A stretch of 64,000 nucleotides of DNA from Archilochus colubris (Eukaryota > Chordata > Aves > Apodiformes > Trochilidae): NCBI GenBank assembly GCA_023079485.1, contig CM041115.1, positions 24,983,505-25,047,504 on the forward strand, written 5' to 3'. A program made the translations under genes and the position numbers. Under the pieces are notes generated by a model. It did no database searches. It saw nothing but the letters and a program-made list of their open reading frames with translations, and was not told the DNA's origin. Below, in pieces: positions 46,765 to 57,110 of this stretch. Positions within the stretch are counted from its first letter, which is position 1, and each line of letters starts with the position of its first letter.

Positions 46765-49700
46765 TAAATGGTGTAGAAAATCTAGTAAGATGCCCTCTAA
46801 CTTGGAAGTCAGCTAAAGTGACAACTGCTGGATGCACATCCCCTGTAAAAGGACTGAAATCTTTTCCATATTCTCTGGTTGCTTTCCCCAGTTTCATAAT
46901 CTTAATATCCAAACTGTACTTTAATGAGTTTGCTCTCAATCATATCACAGTCTCTACCAAGCTCTTAATGAGATTCTTGATCACCCTATCTGTGCAGGAT
47001 GAGCTGCAGATACTAGATGAGTGCATCCTGTTGTACTGAAAGTGTTTCTACATATATTTATTTCCTCATAGAATCTAATTTCAATTGCCTGGTACTTATA
47101 TTGAGCAGAACTGTGACACAGAATCCCTTTGAGTGTCCTTCAGAGCATAATAACTACAAATCATTTCATGATTATTCACTTGCTTATTAAATAACAAAAA
47201 TCTGTTCATAAACCCCAACACTGCTTATACCAAATTTTTAAATGATATTTTGATGTCTGAAAATGTATTTAATTTAGTTTGGGCTTTTTTTCTGCTTTGG
47301 AGAATTCTTGCATCCTACTTTGCTACTGTTATAAGATTATTTGGTTTAACTACTTATGTTGGAAGATAAAATACATCCACACAGCCAATGATGATAAGAT
47401 GGAATTGCTGCAGGATGAAGGGTTAATAAGAAGCATCTTTCATAGATTGTCCCTTATTGCCCATGGGTTGGTGCAAGCACCTTCCATCTTCCAGCAAAAT
47501 AATATTAAAAACATATCACTGAAAAATTAATGAAAAAGAAACATTCTTGGGTACCTCTTTTCACTGCATGTGCGGATTCCCTATTGTGACTCCCAGTCCT
47601 GCTCCTCTTTTAAATTATTTCTAGTGTATTACCATTGTGCTGTTGTGATATGCTCACTGCCAAGCAAGACCATTCACTTTTTGAAATGGGAACAACTAGT
47701 ACTACAATGGTGATGGTGGAATTTCTCAGTGAATATTACTTTAAAACTCAGTAATAGTAACCATCAGTCATGAATATCTGCAAGACACAATGACAACACG
47801 TGTACATTCCTATCTCAATTATTATACGTTTCCTTTATTCTGCATATAAATAACAGTCTTCTTTACGTAATTCCATGAGACTGACTTTCCTCTGTTCTTT
47901 CTGCTCTTTTTTTTTCTTCACCACACTACTCCTAAACCATTTTTTCCTTTGAACAAACTTAATTGTCATATTCTTCATCAGTCCTATTTTGTCATATGTC
48001 TGCTACTGTAGATACTATTGTGACAGTCAAAATCAGATATGTTTTTAAAGTCGATGTTCTACTTCTAAAGTAAATATAATTCATTCTTAAGATCTATGTG
48101 TACAATGACTGACTTACCAAACAGGTTTTGAGCTCAATCATTGAATATTCCTGTGAAGGAAAGATGTTATTGTACTATAGCTAATCTTTCATGAATATTT
48201 CATGTGCTACATAATAACTGCTGCCACTCTGGTATTACTTGCTAGAACCATAATGGAGTTCAAAGGTCTGAAATGAGATGAGCGTGCTATGACAAAAGGT
48301 CTGCCAATATTACACCAAGGGGTGAAAAATCTTGAGCCTCTGAAAATTAAATGCAGTAATAATGTTAAACATGTCCATGTGAGAAGTGGACAAGGAAAAC
48401 TGGATGAAAGAATGGAAATATCGCAACCCTTTTTCTGTCCATAGGGTAGAAAGTGGAAGTGTATTTATGTGATCTATCCAAGACACAAAAGAAATTCATG
48501 GAACAGACAGATAAAAAAAATTTATAAGGAATCTTACGGGTCTTTCTTTTTTTCCAGATTATTTAGCAATAAAAGGAATAAAGTTTAAGAAAATATAGCA
48601 TACAAACGATAGCATTTTTAATTCTAGTGAATTAAATAGTGGTATAACAATTGGATTTGTGAGCATTCAGGTATAATTTTTAAAAAAGAGTATTTTGAAA
48701 GCCATTCTTTCTGGGGTCTTTCTATGATGCCTGAGGCTTGCTTAGGGACCCTGGAGGAGAGAGAGATTGAATAAAAGGTTCATCATCTCCCTGTACAGGG
48801 AGAAAGGGGCGCCTACAGGAAGTGAGAACTCAAAATGGGAAAAAAGCAAGAAAACTGCATCTGTCATAGACAGACTAGAGGGAAGACACCAGAAAGATCA
48901 AATTTGCAAAAGGATCATGAGCTTACAGTGGGACAATCTCCTTTAGAAATAAGAAAAAAAAATTCTAATTCCCAAATCTGAGTTCCTGGGCTATCAGTAA
49001 ATCCTTCACAAATCCTCTTTGCTATCAACCAGTCTAGAGAGGTTCTTCCTCTAGCTCAGATCTGAGTTTTCTAAAGGCTTCCAGTTCACGGCTTTGCTTT
49101 TTATTTTTTTTTTTTAGCAGGGGGTTGGAATTGCCTTTTTTGTTTGCTTGTTTGCAGTTTGGGTTTTTTCCTTATTGTTTTGCTTCATTTTGGTCTGGTT
49201 TGATTTGGTTTGACTTTTTAAGGACTGCATGTACAAAAACATAGCTTAACACATTACTGAAGTTTTCTCCACAAACTTAATAACAATAAATGCCTCTTGG
49301 AAATTTATTTTGCACAATATTTGTTCCTTATTCAGTGCTCTCTGCATAGTCTTTCTCCATGGACAGAGCAAGAATTCAAATCAGAATTATGAAGAATAGG
49401 ATGCTATATAATCTGTATAATATTTTTTGGAAGTTGGAAGATGTGTGGTGTAGGGTGCCGTAGAAACTGGATATAAAAGGATGGTCTGAAAATTCAGGGG
49501 AGTGGAGCTGAGACCTGAATAAGTGTATCCCACTCTCTCTCACAGATCTCCACAGCCAAATAACTTAAAACAGAACTATTTGAAAAGTAGTTGTTACTCT
49601 TTCTTGCAATTCCAGGTCATTGCTGTGGTTTGAAAGCATTATGTACTTACATCTGCTACACAGGCAACAGCATTGAATGTGCCCTGCATAGTATAATACT

Positions 49701-50446
49701 AAGCCATCTGAAAAATAAGCTCATAAACACCTCAAATTTACTGTCAAAAATAGTGGATATTTATTCTTTCTCAGATCTCTTTCTCTCTGATTAGAGTAAT
49801 AATTCCTCTTCAGTGCACAGAATTGCTGTGAGGATACATTCATTAGGATTCTTAAAGCACTCAGAATGTGTAGTGATGAGCACCTCAGAAAACTCCAGGA
49901 GGAAATGAAAAGTTCTGTCTTCAGAGCAGTACTTAAAAATGTGACACAGGACCATATACTTAACAATAACAAAGTAACAAAATGATGAACTCATTCAGAG
50001 AGCCTTTTCCAGAATCAGTGCAGGATGGGGCAAAGACTGACTGGCTGGGTTGGGGTGGGGGTGGAGGTGGAGGTGGGCAGGAAGGATGGACCATAAGAGA
50101 TCAGTTCATTAAAACCAGACTCAGAGTGCATGCCAGAATATGAGGAAATAACAGTAGGTAGACAATCAAAGTCTAGTTCCAAGAGGTTGTAGAGTCTTGA
50201 CTATAAACAAAGTGTAAAATAACTCTGCCTATGTTAATTTCTTCCAATGACAAATGACAGTGGTCGTAGTTTTGACTAATATTACAGGTGATCTCCTAAT
50301 TCAATAGACTTGCTGTAAGTTTGTTGTTTTTTTTTTCCTGTCTTTCTAAAGTCAATTTGCTACCTTCTTTGAAATGTGTATGATTCTACAAGAGACCACT
50401 GATTTTTTTTTTATTTTATTTTAATTTTTTTTTTTAGTGATATGGT
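46765..50446. other. Intergenic DNA, no gene seen
   Basis: About 3.7 kb of AT-rich DNA. T-rich simple tracts occur near 49099-49160, and a G-rich patch at 50047-50077 has four runs of three or more G, so it could form a quadruplex. Chance ORFs only. Confidence 0.7.
50047..50077 (+). repeat. G-rich tract (potential G-quadruplex)
   Basis: GGGTTGGGGTGGGGGTGGAG continuing GTGGAGGTGGG. G-runs of 3, 4, 5 and 3 bases, with the last loop long (13 bases), so stability is uncertain. Confidence 0.6.
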
Positions 50447-50706
50447 TTCAATAGATTCAAACTAGAGGAGGGTAGATTTAGATTAGATATTAGGAAAAAG
50501 TTCTTCATCATGAGGATGATGAGACACTGGAAGAGGCTGCCCAGACAGGAGGTGGAAGCCCCATCCCTGGAAGTTTTTAAGTCCAGGCTGGACAGGGCTC
50601 TGAGCAACCTGTTGTAGTGGCAGGTGTGCCTGCACATGGCAGGGGGTTGGAACTAGGTGATCTTAGAGGGCCTTTGCAACCCTGAAAAGTCTATGGTTCT
50701 CTGATA
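50447..50706 (+). repeat. CR1 LINE 3' tail, sense
   Basis: Plus-strand CR1 end: 'tagattagatattaggaaaa', 'gacactggaagaggctgccc', 'atccctggaagtttttaagt', 'cagggggttggaactaggtg', ending in decayed TCTATGGTTCTCTGAT octamers. About 260 bp. Confidence 0.92.
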
Positions 50707-52099
50707 TGTAAACAGGATGCTTTTAAAGGAATACCAAAGGAAAAGTTGATTCTACCAATCTAATATGTATGAATGGAACATAAGTTTTGCTGGCTGAATT
50801 ATATGAAGAATATTAACCCCCCCTGAGATTAAGTTATGCCTAACTATAATAGTCTTTTTTTCAATTTAAGCAGTCTTAGTTAAATAAGAAGAGGACCTAT
50901 GACATCTATTAAGTATAAAATCTGGATTAAAAAACCAGATCAAAAAATCATCTTTATCACTGTGTTGATATTGCTCATATTTTTAGATCTGATTGCTGCA
51001 TCATGCCTTGACAAGTCAAACAGCAAATTCTGAAATTTTCATAGCATCCCAGTAGCCTATATTCTCTTGTTTCACAGGAAATTTTTAGTAAAACATGGAC
51101 TACTCATGGAGTTTCTTTAGCAATATGTTCCCTTTTTCCTATTATTAAAAAATTCTACAGGAAAGGGAAGACATATTCTTAAGTCCTCTGCAGGGAAAAA
51201 AAAACCAACCAACCAACCAAACAAAAAAACCCCAAAGTATTTTAAAACATATTTATTTCCTTTTTTAAAATTTTTTTTTTAATTTATTACTTTATCATCA
51301 CTTTCACAGAATACTATTTTTCTAACAAAACACAAATCTGAAATATGGAATGGAAAACTTTTCCCAGAGAGTACATAACACTCAACATTCTGTAAATTCT
51401 CATCACTATGAAGCAAAGCGTAAAGAAACTTAACTTACTAGTTTATTAGAATAAAGTAGATTAAAGACTACTCTGTAGTAGTCTTGTAGTTTTGTACATA
51501 ACTTCATTTTAAAACAGAGGTGAATTTATAACTTACAGAGGACATCAAGCTTAATAGTAGTAAGGTATATTTTAATTTATATGTTTGAGTCTTTCAGATT
51601 TCCTTTATGTTTCGATATGGATTTAGAGGTTAGAAGCTATAAATGTTTTAACTATGATTATAAGGAAAGGGAATTTAATTGATCTGTGTTAAAAAGTATT
51701 TGGAGTTCATAAATATGAATAGTTGCTTACTAAATACAATGAACGTGTCTGTTCAACCACATCTTGTAGTTGCTGGGTTTGGTGCTCTTCCATTGTTCTG
51801 TTTTTCCTGTATCAAAACTATGTGAGTCCTGGATCAGGCCTTATGCGAGCACTAAATATAGTCGAGGAACTGCAGAATTTCAGATGTAAATCTGTAACAG
51901 ATTTTAGATGCCATGGAAATACAGGTTATAGTAAAGTCTGTCTCAATTCACTGGGGAAATGTTTCATTTCTGAAACATATCAAGCAATATTCCTAACTTA
52001 AGACAATGTATTAACTTTATTTCAATCATTGGGCATCTTTCCAGAAGCAAGGCTACAATGAAGCAGACATAAGATCAGCTGTAATTGTAAAGCTTGAGA
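50707..52099. other. Intergenic DNA between CR1 tail and ERV, no gene seen
   Basis: AT-rich. It includes (CCAA)4 at 51205-51220. The 92-aa ORF at 51723-52001 has no recognised domain. Confidence 0.7.
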
Positions 52100-52105
52100 G
52101 AAGAA

Positions 52106-52343
52106 TGTGGGAAGTGTTGAAGATAATGTGAGTGATAAGAAAGGAATGTGCAAATGAAGCCACTTTGCTTAACAATCAGAATGGAAAATCACTGGAAAAC
52201 AGTGGAAAAACACCAAGAGAGGTCGAAGGGGAGGACACTGGGAGGACCCTGGGGAAGAGCTAGAGTATAAATAAGACCCTCAGTTTAATAAACTTTTGTC
52301 TCAGTTCGGAAAAGTGACTGAATCCATTAATTGATACGCTTGA
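52106..52343 (+). repeat. 5' LTR of the class II ERV
   Basis: About 238 bp beginning TGTGGGAAGTG. It is colinear with 55718-55926, sharing 'cagaatggaaaatcactgga', 'agtggaaaaacaccaag' and 'gaaaagtgactgaatc'. It has TATAAATA at 52266-52273 and AATAAA at 52287-52292. It keeps a short duplicated block ('gaggacactggg/aggaccctgg') that the 3' copy lacks. The 3' boundary is set by where the two copies stop aligning, so it is uncertain by a few bases. Confidence 0.85.
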
Positions 52344-52345
52344 AA

Positions 52346-52363
52346 TGGCGCACATATCGGGAC
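52346..52363 (+). promoter_or_regulatory. Putative retroviral primer-binding site
   Basis: TGGCGCACATATCGGGAC starts two bases after the inferred 5' LTR end, with the TGG expected to pair with a tRNA CCA end. I cannot name the tRNA; the central bases look mutated. Confidence 0.5.
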
Positions 52364-52497
52364 TTTAGTAATGCGGAACAAATCCTGTCCCAGTGGCGTA
52401 GCTCGGCTGAATTTAAGGGATTCATGAGAGAAAAATTTTGGTGCACACCGTCAATTACCTCGCCGCAGGACAGATGTAAGCAGCCGAGAACTAAAAT

Positions 52498-53004
52498 TTG
52501 AAATATTACAGCGGAAGAGAAAGATGTTTTGACTGTGCTTTGACATATATTGGAAAAACAAATAGCATAAATTTGCTATTTATGGGACTTAGCATAAATT
52601 TGAAGCAATTGCTTTTATGGGCCAAGAAACACGATCCCTCTTTAAAGTCACAGAACGTGTACGATCCTGAAATATGGGACAGAATCGGGGTCCGATCCAG
52701 CGAGGCAGTATGACAAAACTGCTGCTACGTTGCTGGGACCGTGGCACACTCTTTTCTGATGGTCTGCAAAGTTAGTTGGGCTCTTGAGTCTTCTCATAAC
52801 GACAGCTCCGTAGCACCAGAACCAGTCGAGTTGCCACAGCCCGATAAGACCGCAGTTTCGAAATACGACACCGATCCCACCGCCCATCATCAGATGCAGG
52901 ATGAGTCTGTGCGTCACAGGCTTTTGTCGTTGGCACGGGTGGTGTCAGCTCCACCGGGGGTGCCCTCGGAGCCTTTGGATGGTCCTTTGATCCGGGAGGG
53001 ATAG
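52498..53004 (+). pseudogene. ERV gag remnant (matrix-like N-terminal region)
   Basis: Two adjacent frames (52498-52713 and 52741-53004) are separated by a TGA and a frame change. The first contains LLLWAKKHDPSLKSQNVYDP and a following W-R-G pattern, similar to the matrix part of betaretrovirus-like Gag in bird ERVs. The second begins with a hydrophobic segment and becomes acidic, rich in P, S and D, as in the linker after matrix. Capsid and nucleocapsid (major homology region, CCHC boxes) are not found. Confidence 0.6.
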
Positions 53005-53573
53005 ATCCAGAGCGGGAACCGAACCTTTGCTTCCCTCCCTAGCGGCTGAAAACGCACGGGCAAGGAGGGGCCGGTGCGTCTTCGGGAGAGGAGCAGTGGG
53101 ACGGCCGGGAAGATGGCAGCAGCCCCGCACTTGGAGCCACCAGCCCTCAGCCTGGAGCTGCTGCCCAGGAAGTCCTCCACCTCGTGGCCGCCTGTCACCA
53201 GGAGCAGAGCGGAGCGGCCAGGAGCGGAGCAGCGACGGAGCAGCCGGAACTTGGGTGGAGAAGCCAGGGCTTCCGCAAGCGGCACTGCTGGAGGGTGCGT
53301 GGGGAACGCAGGGATGCATCAGTGCGCAGCCTGCAGCACCAGGTCTGCCGAGGCACTGCCACGGCACCGCCTGCGCCATGGTCACTGGCATCGGCCAGTG
53401 GTGGCGAGAGCAACGACAGCAGCGACAAGCTCTCAGCAAAATCTCTGCAGCAGTTTCTGCTCGACAAGTTCATTGTGTTATTGAGGAAACACCTGTTTCA
53501 AGCTTTGTTTTTTATTCATCAACCCCTTTTGGGTTGTTGGGACAATAGGTTTCACAGAATAATACCCCCTTAA
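53005..53573 (+). other. GC-rich segment between gag and pol remnants of the ERV
   Basis: About 450 bp (52.98-53.45 kb) is much richer in G+C and CpG than the rest of the ERV and is open in several frames on both strands (for example 53027-53548 and 53074-53484 plus, 52945-53439 minus). I recognise no viral domain. It could be the Gag proline-rich region, foreign DNA captured by the element, or a rearranged filler at the deletion junction. After 53450 composition returns to that of the pol part. Confidence 0.4.
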
Positions 53574-54085
53574 TTGTTCTGCCTATATAGCAGGTTTATT
53601 AGGTTGGAAGGTGCTTATCTTAAGGAGATTGTTAATCCTTATCTTTTTACCATATTGAAGGAGCTTCAGGATTTGTTAAACCATCACACTGCTCCTGATT
53701 TTGTGGTTCATGTTGGTTCTCATACTAGCATTCCTGGCCCTGTGGCAGAAGGCAATAAGATTGCTGACCTTATAGCAGCTATGAGTGAGGTACCAGATTT
53801 ATGTCAACAAGCACTTCTGTCTCATGAGTTTTATCATCAAAGTGCCAGTGCACTCAAGTGTTCTTTTCATCTCGCTCAGGAGCAGGCTCATCAAATTGTC
53901 TCCACATGTCCTGACTGTCAGCTCTTGCAGACCTTACCTCACATAGGCACTAATCTGGGAGGTTTAAACTCCTTACAAATTTGACAGATGGATGTCATGC
54001 ATATTATGGAATTTGGAAGTCTAAAATATATTCGTGTTTCCATTGACACTTTTTCAACCAGTATCTTTGCATCTGCTCATACTGA
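53574..54085 (+). pseudogene. ERV pol remnant: end of RNase H, integrase zinc-binding domain and start of core
   Basis: The frame 53574-53984 opens with the last RNase H segment (VVHVGSHTSIPGPVAEGN-type block at about 53700-53758). It continues with the integrase HHCC domain: the two histidines and the C-x2-C (STCPDCQLLQT) lie at about 53823-53940. A stop at 53982 breaks the link to the integrase core, whose start (DVMHI, then IDTFS) can be read at 53988-54080. It is then interrupted by the inserted LTR. Pattern and order are class II retroviral. Degenerate and non-functional. Confidence 0.78.
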
Positions 54086-54876
54086 TGTAAGGATTAACAT
54101 AAAATGCCTGCTAGTAATTGTCCAGGGGTCACATTGACCTGATAGAAGCTAACACATAATGCTTGTTTAATAGAAGCTAAGAAATTGTTTAGGTACTCAT
54201 CATCTTATAAGGGAAATATGTAGCAGGAGGAGCCTTTCTTGCTCCTGAGGCTCGACGAGCTGCTGGCTTCTGCTGCCTCACATCAGAATGAGCTTCTCTC
54301 TGTGGGTGTGTGTCCCACCTTTATTGGCCCCCTGGTCTTGCTCATGCCCAATAGGGGGCCTGTCCTAATCAGGCACAGGTGGACTCACACCCACTCTTTG
54401 GCAACTCGAGGCACCTGGTTTATCTTGTTTCTCTACAGAAATATATGTGCTAAACTGATAACTATAGCAACCTTGAGATAAGAAACAGAACATGTTGTGG
54501 CTTGGCTGAAGGCTGAAGAAATACGCATGCCTGGAGAACAAGAGGTGAAAAGTTTAACCAGAGAAAGACCTTTGCTTCATTTTTACTTCATCCCCACGAC
54601 CACCACCAGGAGACACTACACAAGTGCAAGAAGGAGGAGATTATGAAAATGTCCTCTTGGGACTTATTTTAATATGAAGCAGGAGTAGGTGATGCATATG
54701 TATAGATGTATTGTGAAATCTAATGAATATGTAAAACTTCAGTGTTTATAATAAAAGCCTAATTACAATATTGGTGCACATGGATTTCGGAGGAATTATC
54801 ACCTCATGCACCCAGCACTGGATAAACATACCCTTCTGTATGTTTATCCAGTAACTTAGTCGTTTTCTGCAAGTCA
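54086..54876 (+). mobile_element. Solo LTR of a second retrovirus family inserted in the integrase remnant
   Basis: About 790 bp of sequence unrelated to pol separates two halves of the integrase core. The insert has TG at 54086 and CA at 54875-54876, and TACTG on both sides (54080-54084 and 54878-54882), which suggests a target-site duplication. It carries AATAAAA at about 54751 with about 120 bp of U5-like DNA after it, and a perfect hairpin at 54817-54852. No internal viral sequence, so it is a solo LTR. It is younger than the host ERV. Exact ends are uncertain by a few bases. Confidence 0.72.
54817..54852. repeat. Perfect inverted repeat, 15-bp stems with 6-base loop
   Basis: ACTGGATAAACATAC (54817-54831) is followed after CCTTCT by its exact reverse complement GTATGTTTATCCAGT (54838-54852). 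It lies downstream of the poly-A signal in the solo LTR. Confidence 0.95.
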
Positions 54877-54882
54877 GTACTG

Positions 54883-55430
54883 GGGAAAAATCTCATGATG
54901 TTAAGAGACATCTAGCTGCATTTGCAGTGCTTGGTGTTCCAGCACAAGTTAAAACAGATAATGGGCCAGCATGTGCCAAAACCTGTCCTTGACTTCTTTC
55001 AGCAATGGGGTATCACACATGTCACTGTAGTTCCTCAGTCCCCGACTGGGCAAGCCATTACTGAATGAGCACATGGCACTTTAAAAGCCATGTTAACAAA
55101 ACAAAAAAGGGAAAGCCTGGGATACATCCCCAAGAAGGCTTACAAAAAGTACTGTTTGTCTTAAACTTTTTAAACCGAGCAGAAAGTGATGTGGTCCCAA
55201 ATAGAAAAACACTTTGGAAAGGAGCAAAGTGAACAGCAAGGGAAGCTTATATTAAAATTCGGGACGTTAATACTCATTTATGGGAAGGGCAATTCCCTTT
55301 AATAAACTGGAAGCGATGGTATGCTTGTGCTTCCACAGATTCTGGACCTCGCTGGATTCCAGCAAGATATGTGAAACCGGTGATGCCACTTGTTTCATCA
55401 TTATCACTGTCCTCGAAGTAAAAGGACTGA
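54883..55430 (+). pseudogene. ERV pol remnant: second half of integrase
   Basis: Continues the integrase core after the LTR insertion. The second catalytic-aspartate region appears as KTDNGPA at about 54949-54969, followed by decayed core with a stop (TGA near 55066) and at least one frameshift. The C-terminal DNA-binding end has W-x-P/L-x-W-K-R spacing (about 55280-55320) and closes with a stop near 55424. The third catalytic residue region is disrupted. Not functional. Confidence 0.75.
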
Positions 55431-55717
55431 CATTCCTCTGACTGTCTGGGCAGCCACTGAGTTTTTGCTCCTTGCTTGTGGACGTGGCTGTGAGTATTTT
55501 GATGGCTCATGTTGTGTGAACTTCTTTGATCATTCTGGGTCGGTGTATAGAGGCATTGAAACCTTGAAAGAACTCACCTAAAAATTTGAAGCTGAAAATG
55601 GTTGGAAACTTGTGCACAGTTGTTGAGGGAATTATTGTGTTAGGAGGTTTCGTTCTGTTGATTGTTAGTTCATATTCTAGGTATACTGATAAGTTTGTGA
55701 AACAAGAAAGGGGGAGA
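55431..55717 (+). pseudogene. ERV env remnant: transmembrane subunit
   Basis: Between the pol end and the 3' LTR. The frame 55390-55581 contains a CX6CC motif at 55489-55515, the conserved disulfide motif of gamma/alpha-type retroviral transmembrane subunits. After a stop and frame change, 55616-55700 encodes a strongly hydrophobic stretch and a short basic tail, fitting the membrane anchor and cytoplasmic tail. The surface subunit and fusion-peptide region are missing, so the protein cannot act in entry. It ends at the polypurine tract AAGAAAGGGGGAGA (55704-55717). Confidence 0.65.
55704..55717 (+). promoter_or_regulatory. Polypurine tract of the ERV
   Basis: AAGAAAGGGGGAGA directly abuts the TG of the 3' LTR, the position of plus-strand primer formation in retroviruses. 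Confidence 0.85.
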
Positions 55718-55926
55718 TGTGAGAAGTAGTGAAGATAAAGAAAGGAATGTACAAATGAAGTAATTTTGTTTAACAAGCAGAATGGAAAATCACTGGAAAA
55801 TAGTGGAAAAACACCAAGCGAGATCAAGGGGGAGGACCCTGGGGAAGAGCTAGAATTTAGTAATAGTTTAATAAATATTTGTCTCAGTTTGGAAAAGTGA
55901 CTGAATCTGTGAATTGATACACCACA
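55718..55926 (+). repeat. 3' LTR of the class II ERV
   Basis: About 209 bp starting TGTGAGAAGTAGTG and colinear with the 5' LTR. It has AATAAA at 55870-55875. The TATA region is altered (GAATTTAGTAATAG in place of the 5' copy's TATAAATA), and the short duplicated block of the 5' LTR is absent. Confidence 0.85.
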
Positions 55927-55932
55927 GAATAA

Positions 55933-57110
55933 AGTCTCTGTGGAACCAAATGATGAATGGTCTGAACTCACCATCCACACCAAGGACAAACAGACGGGTC
56001 AAAGAAGACACCATGTGACAGTATACATTACATTATTTAGTGCGTAAGGCACCAATTACCATTATAGAGCTGGAGATTCTCATAATCCATCTTAATTTTC
56101 TGACAATGGGTTTTAGATTTTCAAAGAATTTTAGAAATTCTCTGCTCTAAATAAATTTAAATTCTTTAAGGTGATAGGCAGAAATTCCAGCCATTGGCAG
56201 CTGTTTGCTAAGAAAATTCAAATAACTTCTGCACACAGTGGATGAGCCTCACTGTGCCTGAGTACTTCAGAAATCTCTTTTGGTCAGTTAAGGATAACAA
56301 AAGGCTCAGTGTTTTTAAAAATAATTCTGTAGCAACTATCCAGATCTGATTTCTCACCTTGAGCAAAGAGGAAGCAGAGGCTCAAGAGACCTCAGCAGAA
56401 ACCTTAATCCCCAGTATAATGCAAATTGTTGTGGGGCTTAGGTGAATAACTTCACTAGTAACATCTGCTGTATTTAATGTAATTTTTCTTTTTTATTCTT
56501 GAAGACAAACGAGAACATCTAAAAAGACATTCTGTCAGCATCTCTTTGCACACAGACCTTGCACTCCTGCTGGCAGAAAAAATTCACATTCCTGCTTTTC
56601 CAACAAATATGACCAAGCCCATTTGGCAAACAAAAATGCCATCATGATGAAGTCTAGATTAGAAATAAATTGCTCATCTAAATCGCAGTGGTACAGCATT
56701 CTATACTTTCCTTCTCATCAGCCTTAGTATGTGTGTATAAAGTAGGAGACTGCATTATGCTGAAACCATGAGTTCCATCAAAATTAGAGAAATCACGTGT
56801 ATAAGTTTCAGAAATAAGCAACGCACCATGTTTGGACCCAGTTTTTCACTCCTGTTTCATTACATTTCTAATCAACAGACGAAGTCTTAAAAGTAGAATT
56901 TAAAAAATTCAAGCGTAACTTGTGTTTGTAAGCCTTGGTGAACTCTAGTATTGTAGTCCTTAGAAATAAGTAAGTAACTACGATGAAAGAAAGAAGTCTG
57001 AATTGTTGAATCTAAGCTTGAAAAACCTGTGTCACTTAGCCAACCTCTCAGGGTTCGTAGTTAATATTATTTCATATTTTGTTTGTGAGGAAAAATTGGC
57101 CACTACACAT
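55933..57110. other. Intergenic DNA, no gene seen
   Basis: AT-rich, no recognisable repeat family or ORF of note. Confidence 0.7.

Larger units (their letters stand above)
52100..55932 (+). mobile_element. Defective class II (ERVK/beta-like) endogenous retrovirus
   Basis: A 3.8 kb provirus on the plus strand. The order is 5' LTR (52106-52343), primer-binding site (52346), N-terminal gag remnant, GC-rich segment, end of RNase H plus integrase (pol), a foreign LTR inserted in the integrase core, rest of integrase, env transmembrane-subunit remnant, polypurine tract (55704-55717) and 3' LTR (55718-55926). The flanks GAAGAA (52100-52105) and GAATAA (55927-55932) look like a 6-bp target duplication with one mismatch. 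Most of gag, the protease, nearly all of reverse transcriptase and the env surface subunit are missing, and surviving pieces contain stops and frameshifts. It cannot produce virus. Confidence 0.88.

Noticed and set aside
52945..53439. 164-codon minus-strand ORF in the ERV
   Set aside because: Overlaps equally long plus-strand ORFs in a GC-rich segment. Composition explains it.
55507..55989. 160-codon minus-strand ORF across the ERV 3' end
   Set aside because: Antisense to the env remnant and 3' LTR, with low-complexity serine/phenylalanine-rich sequence. An antisense shadow.
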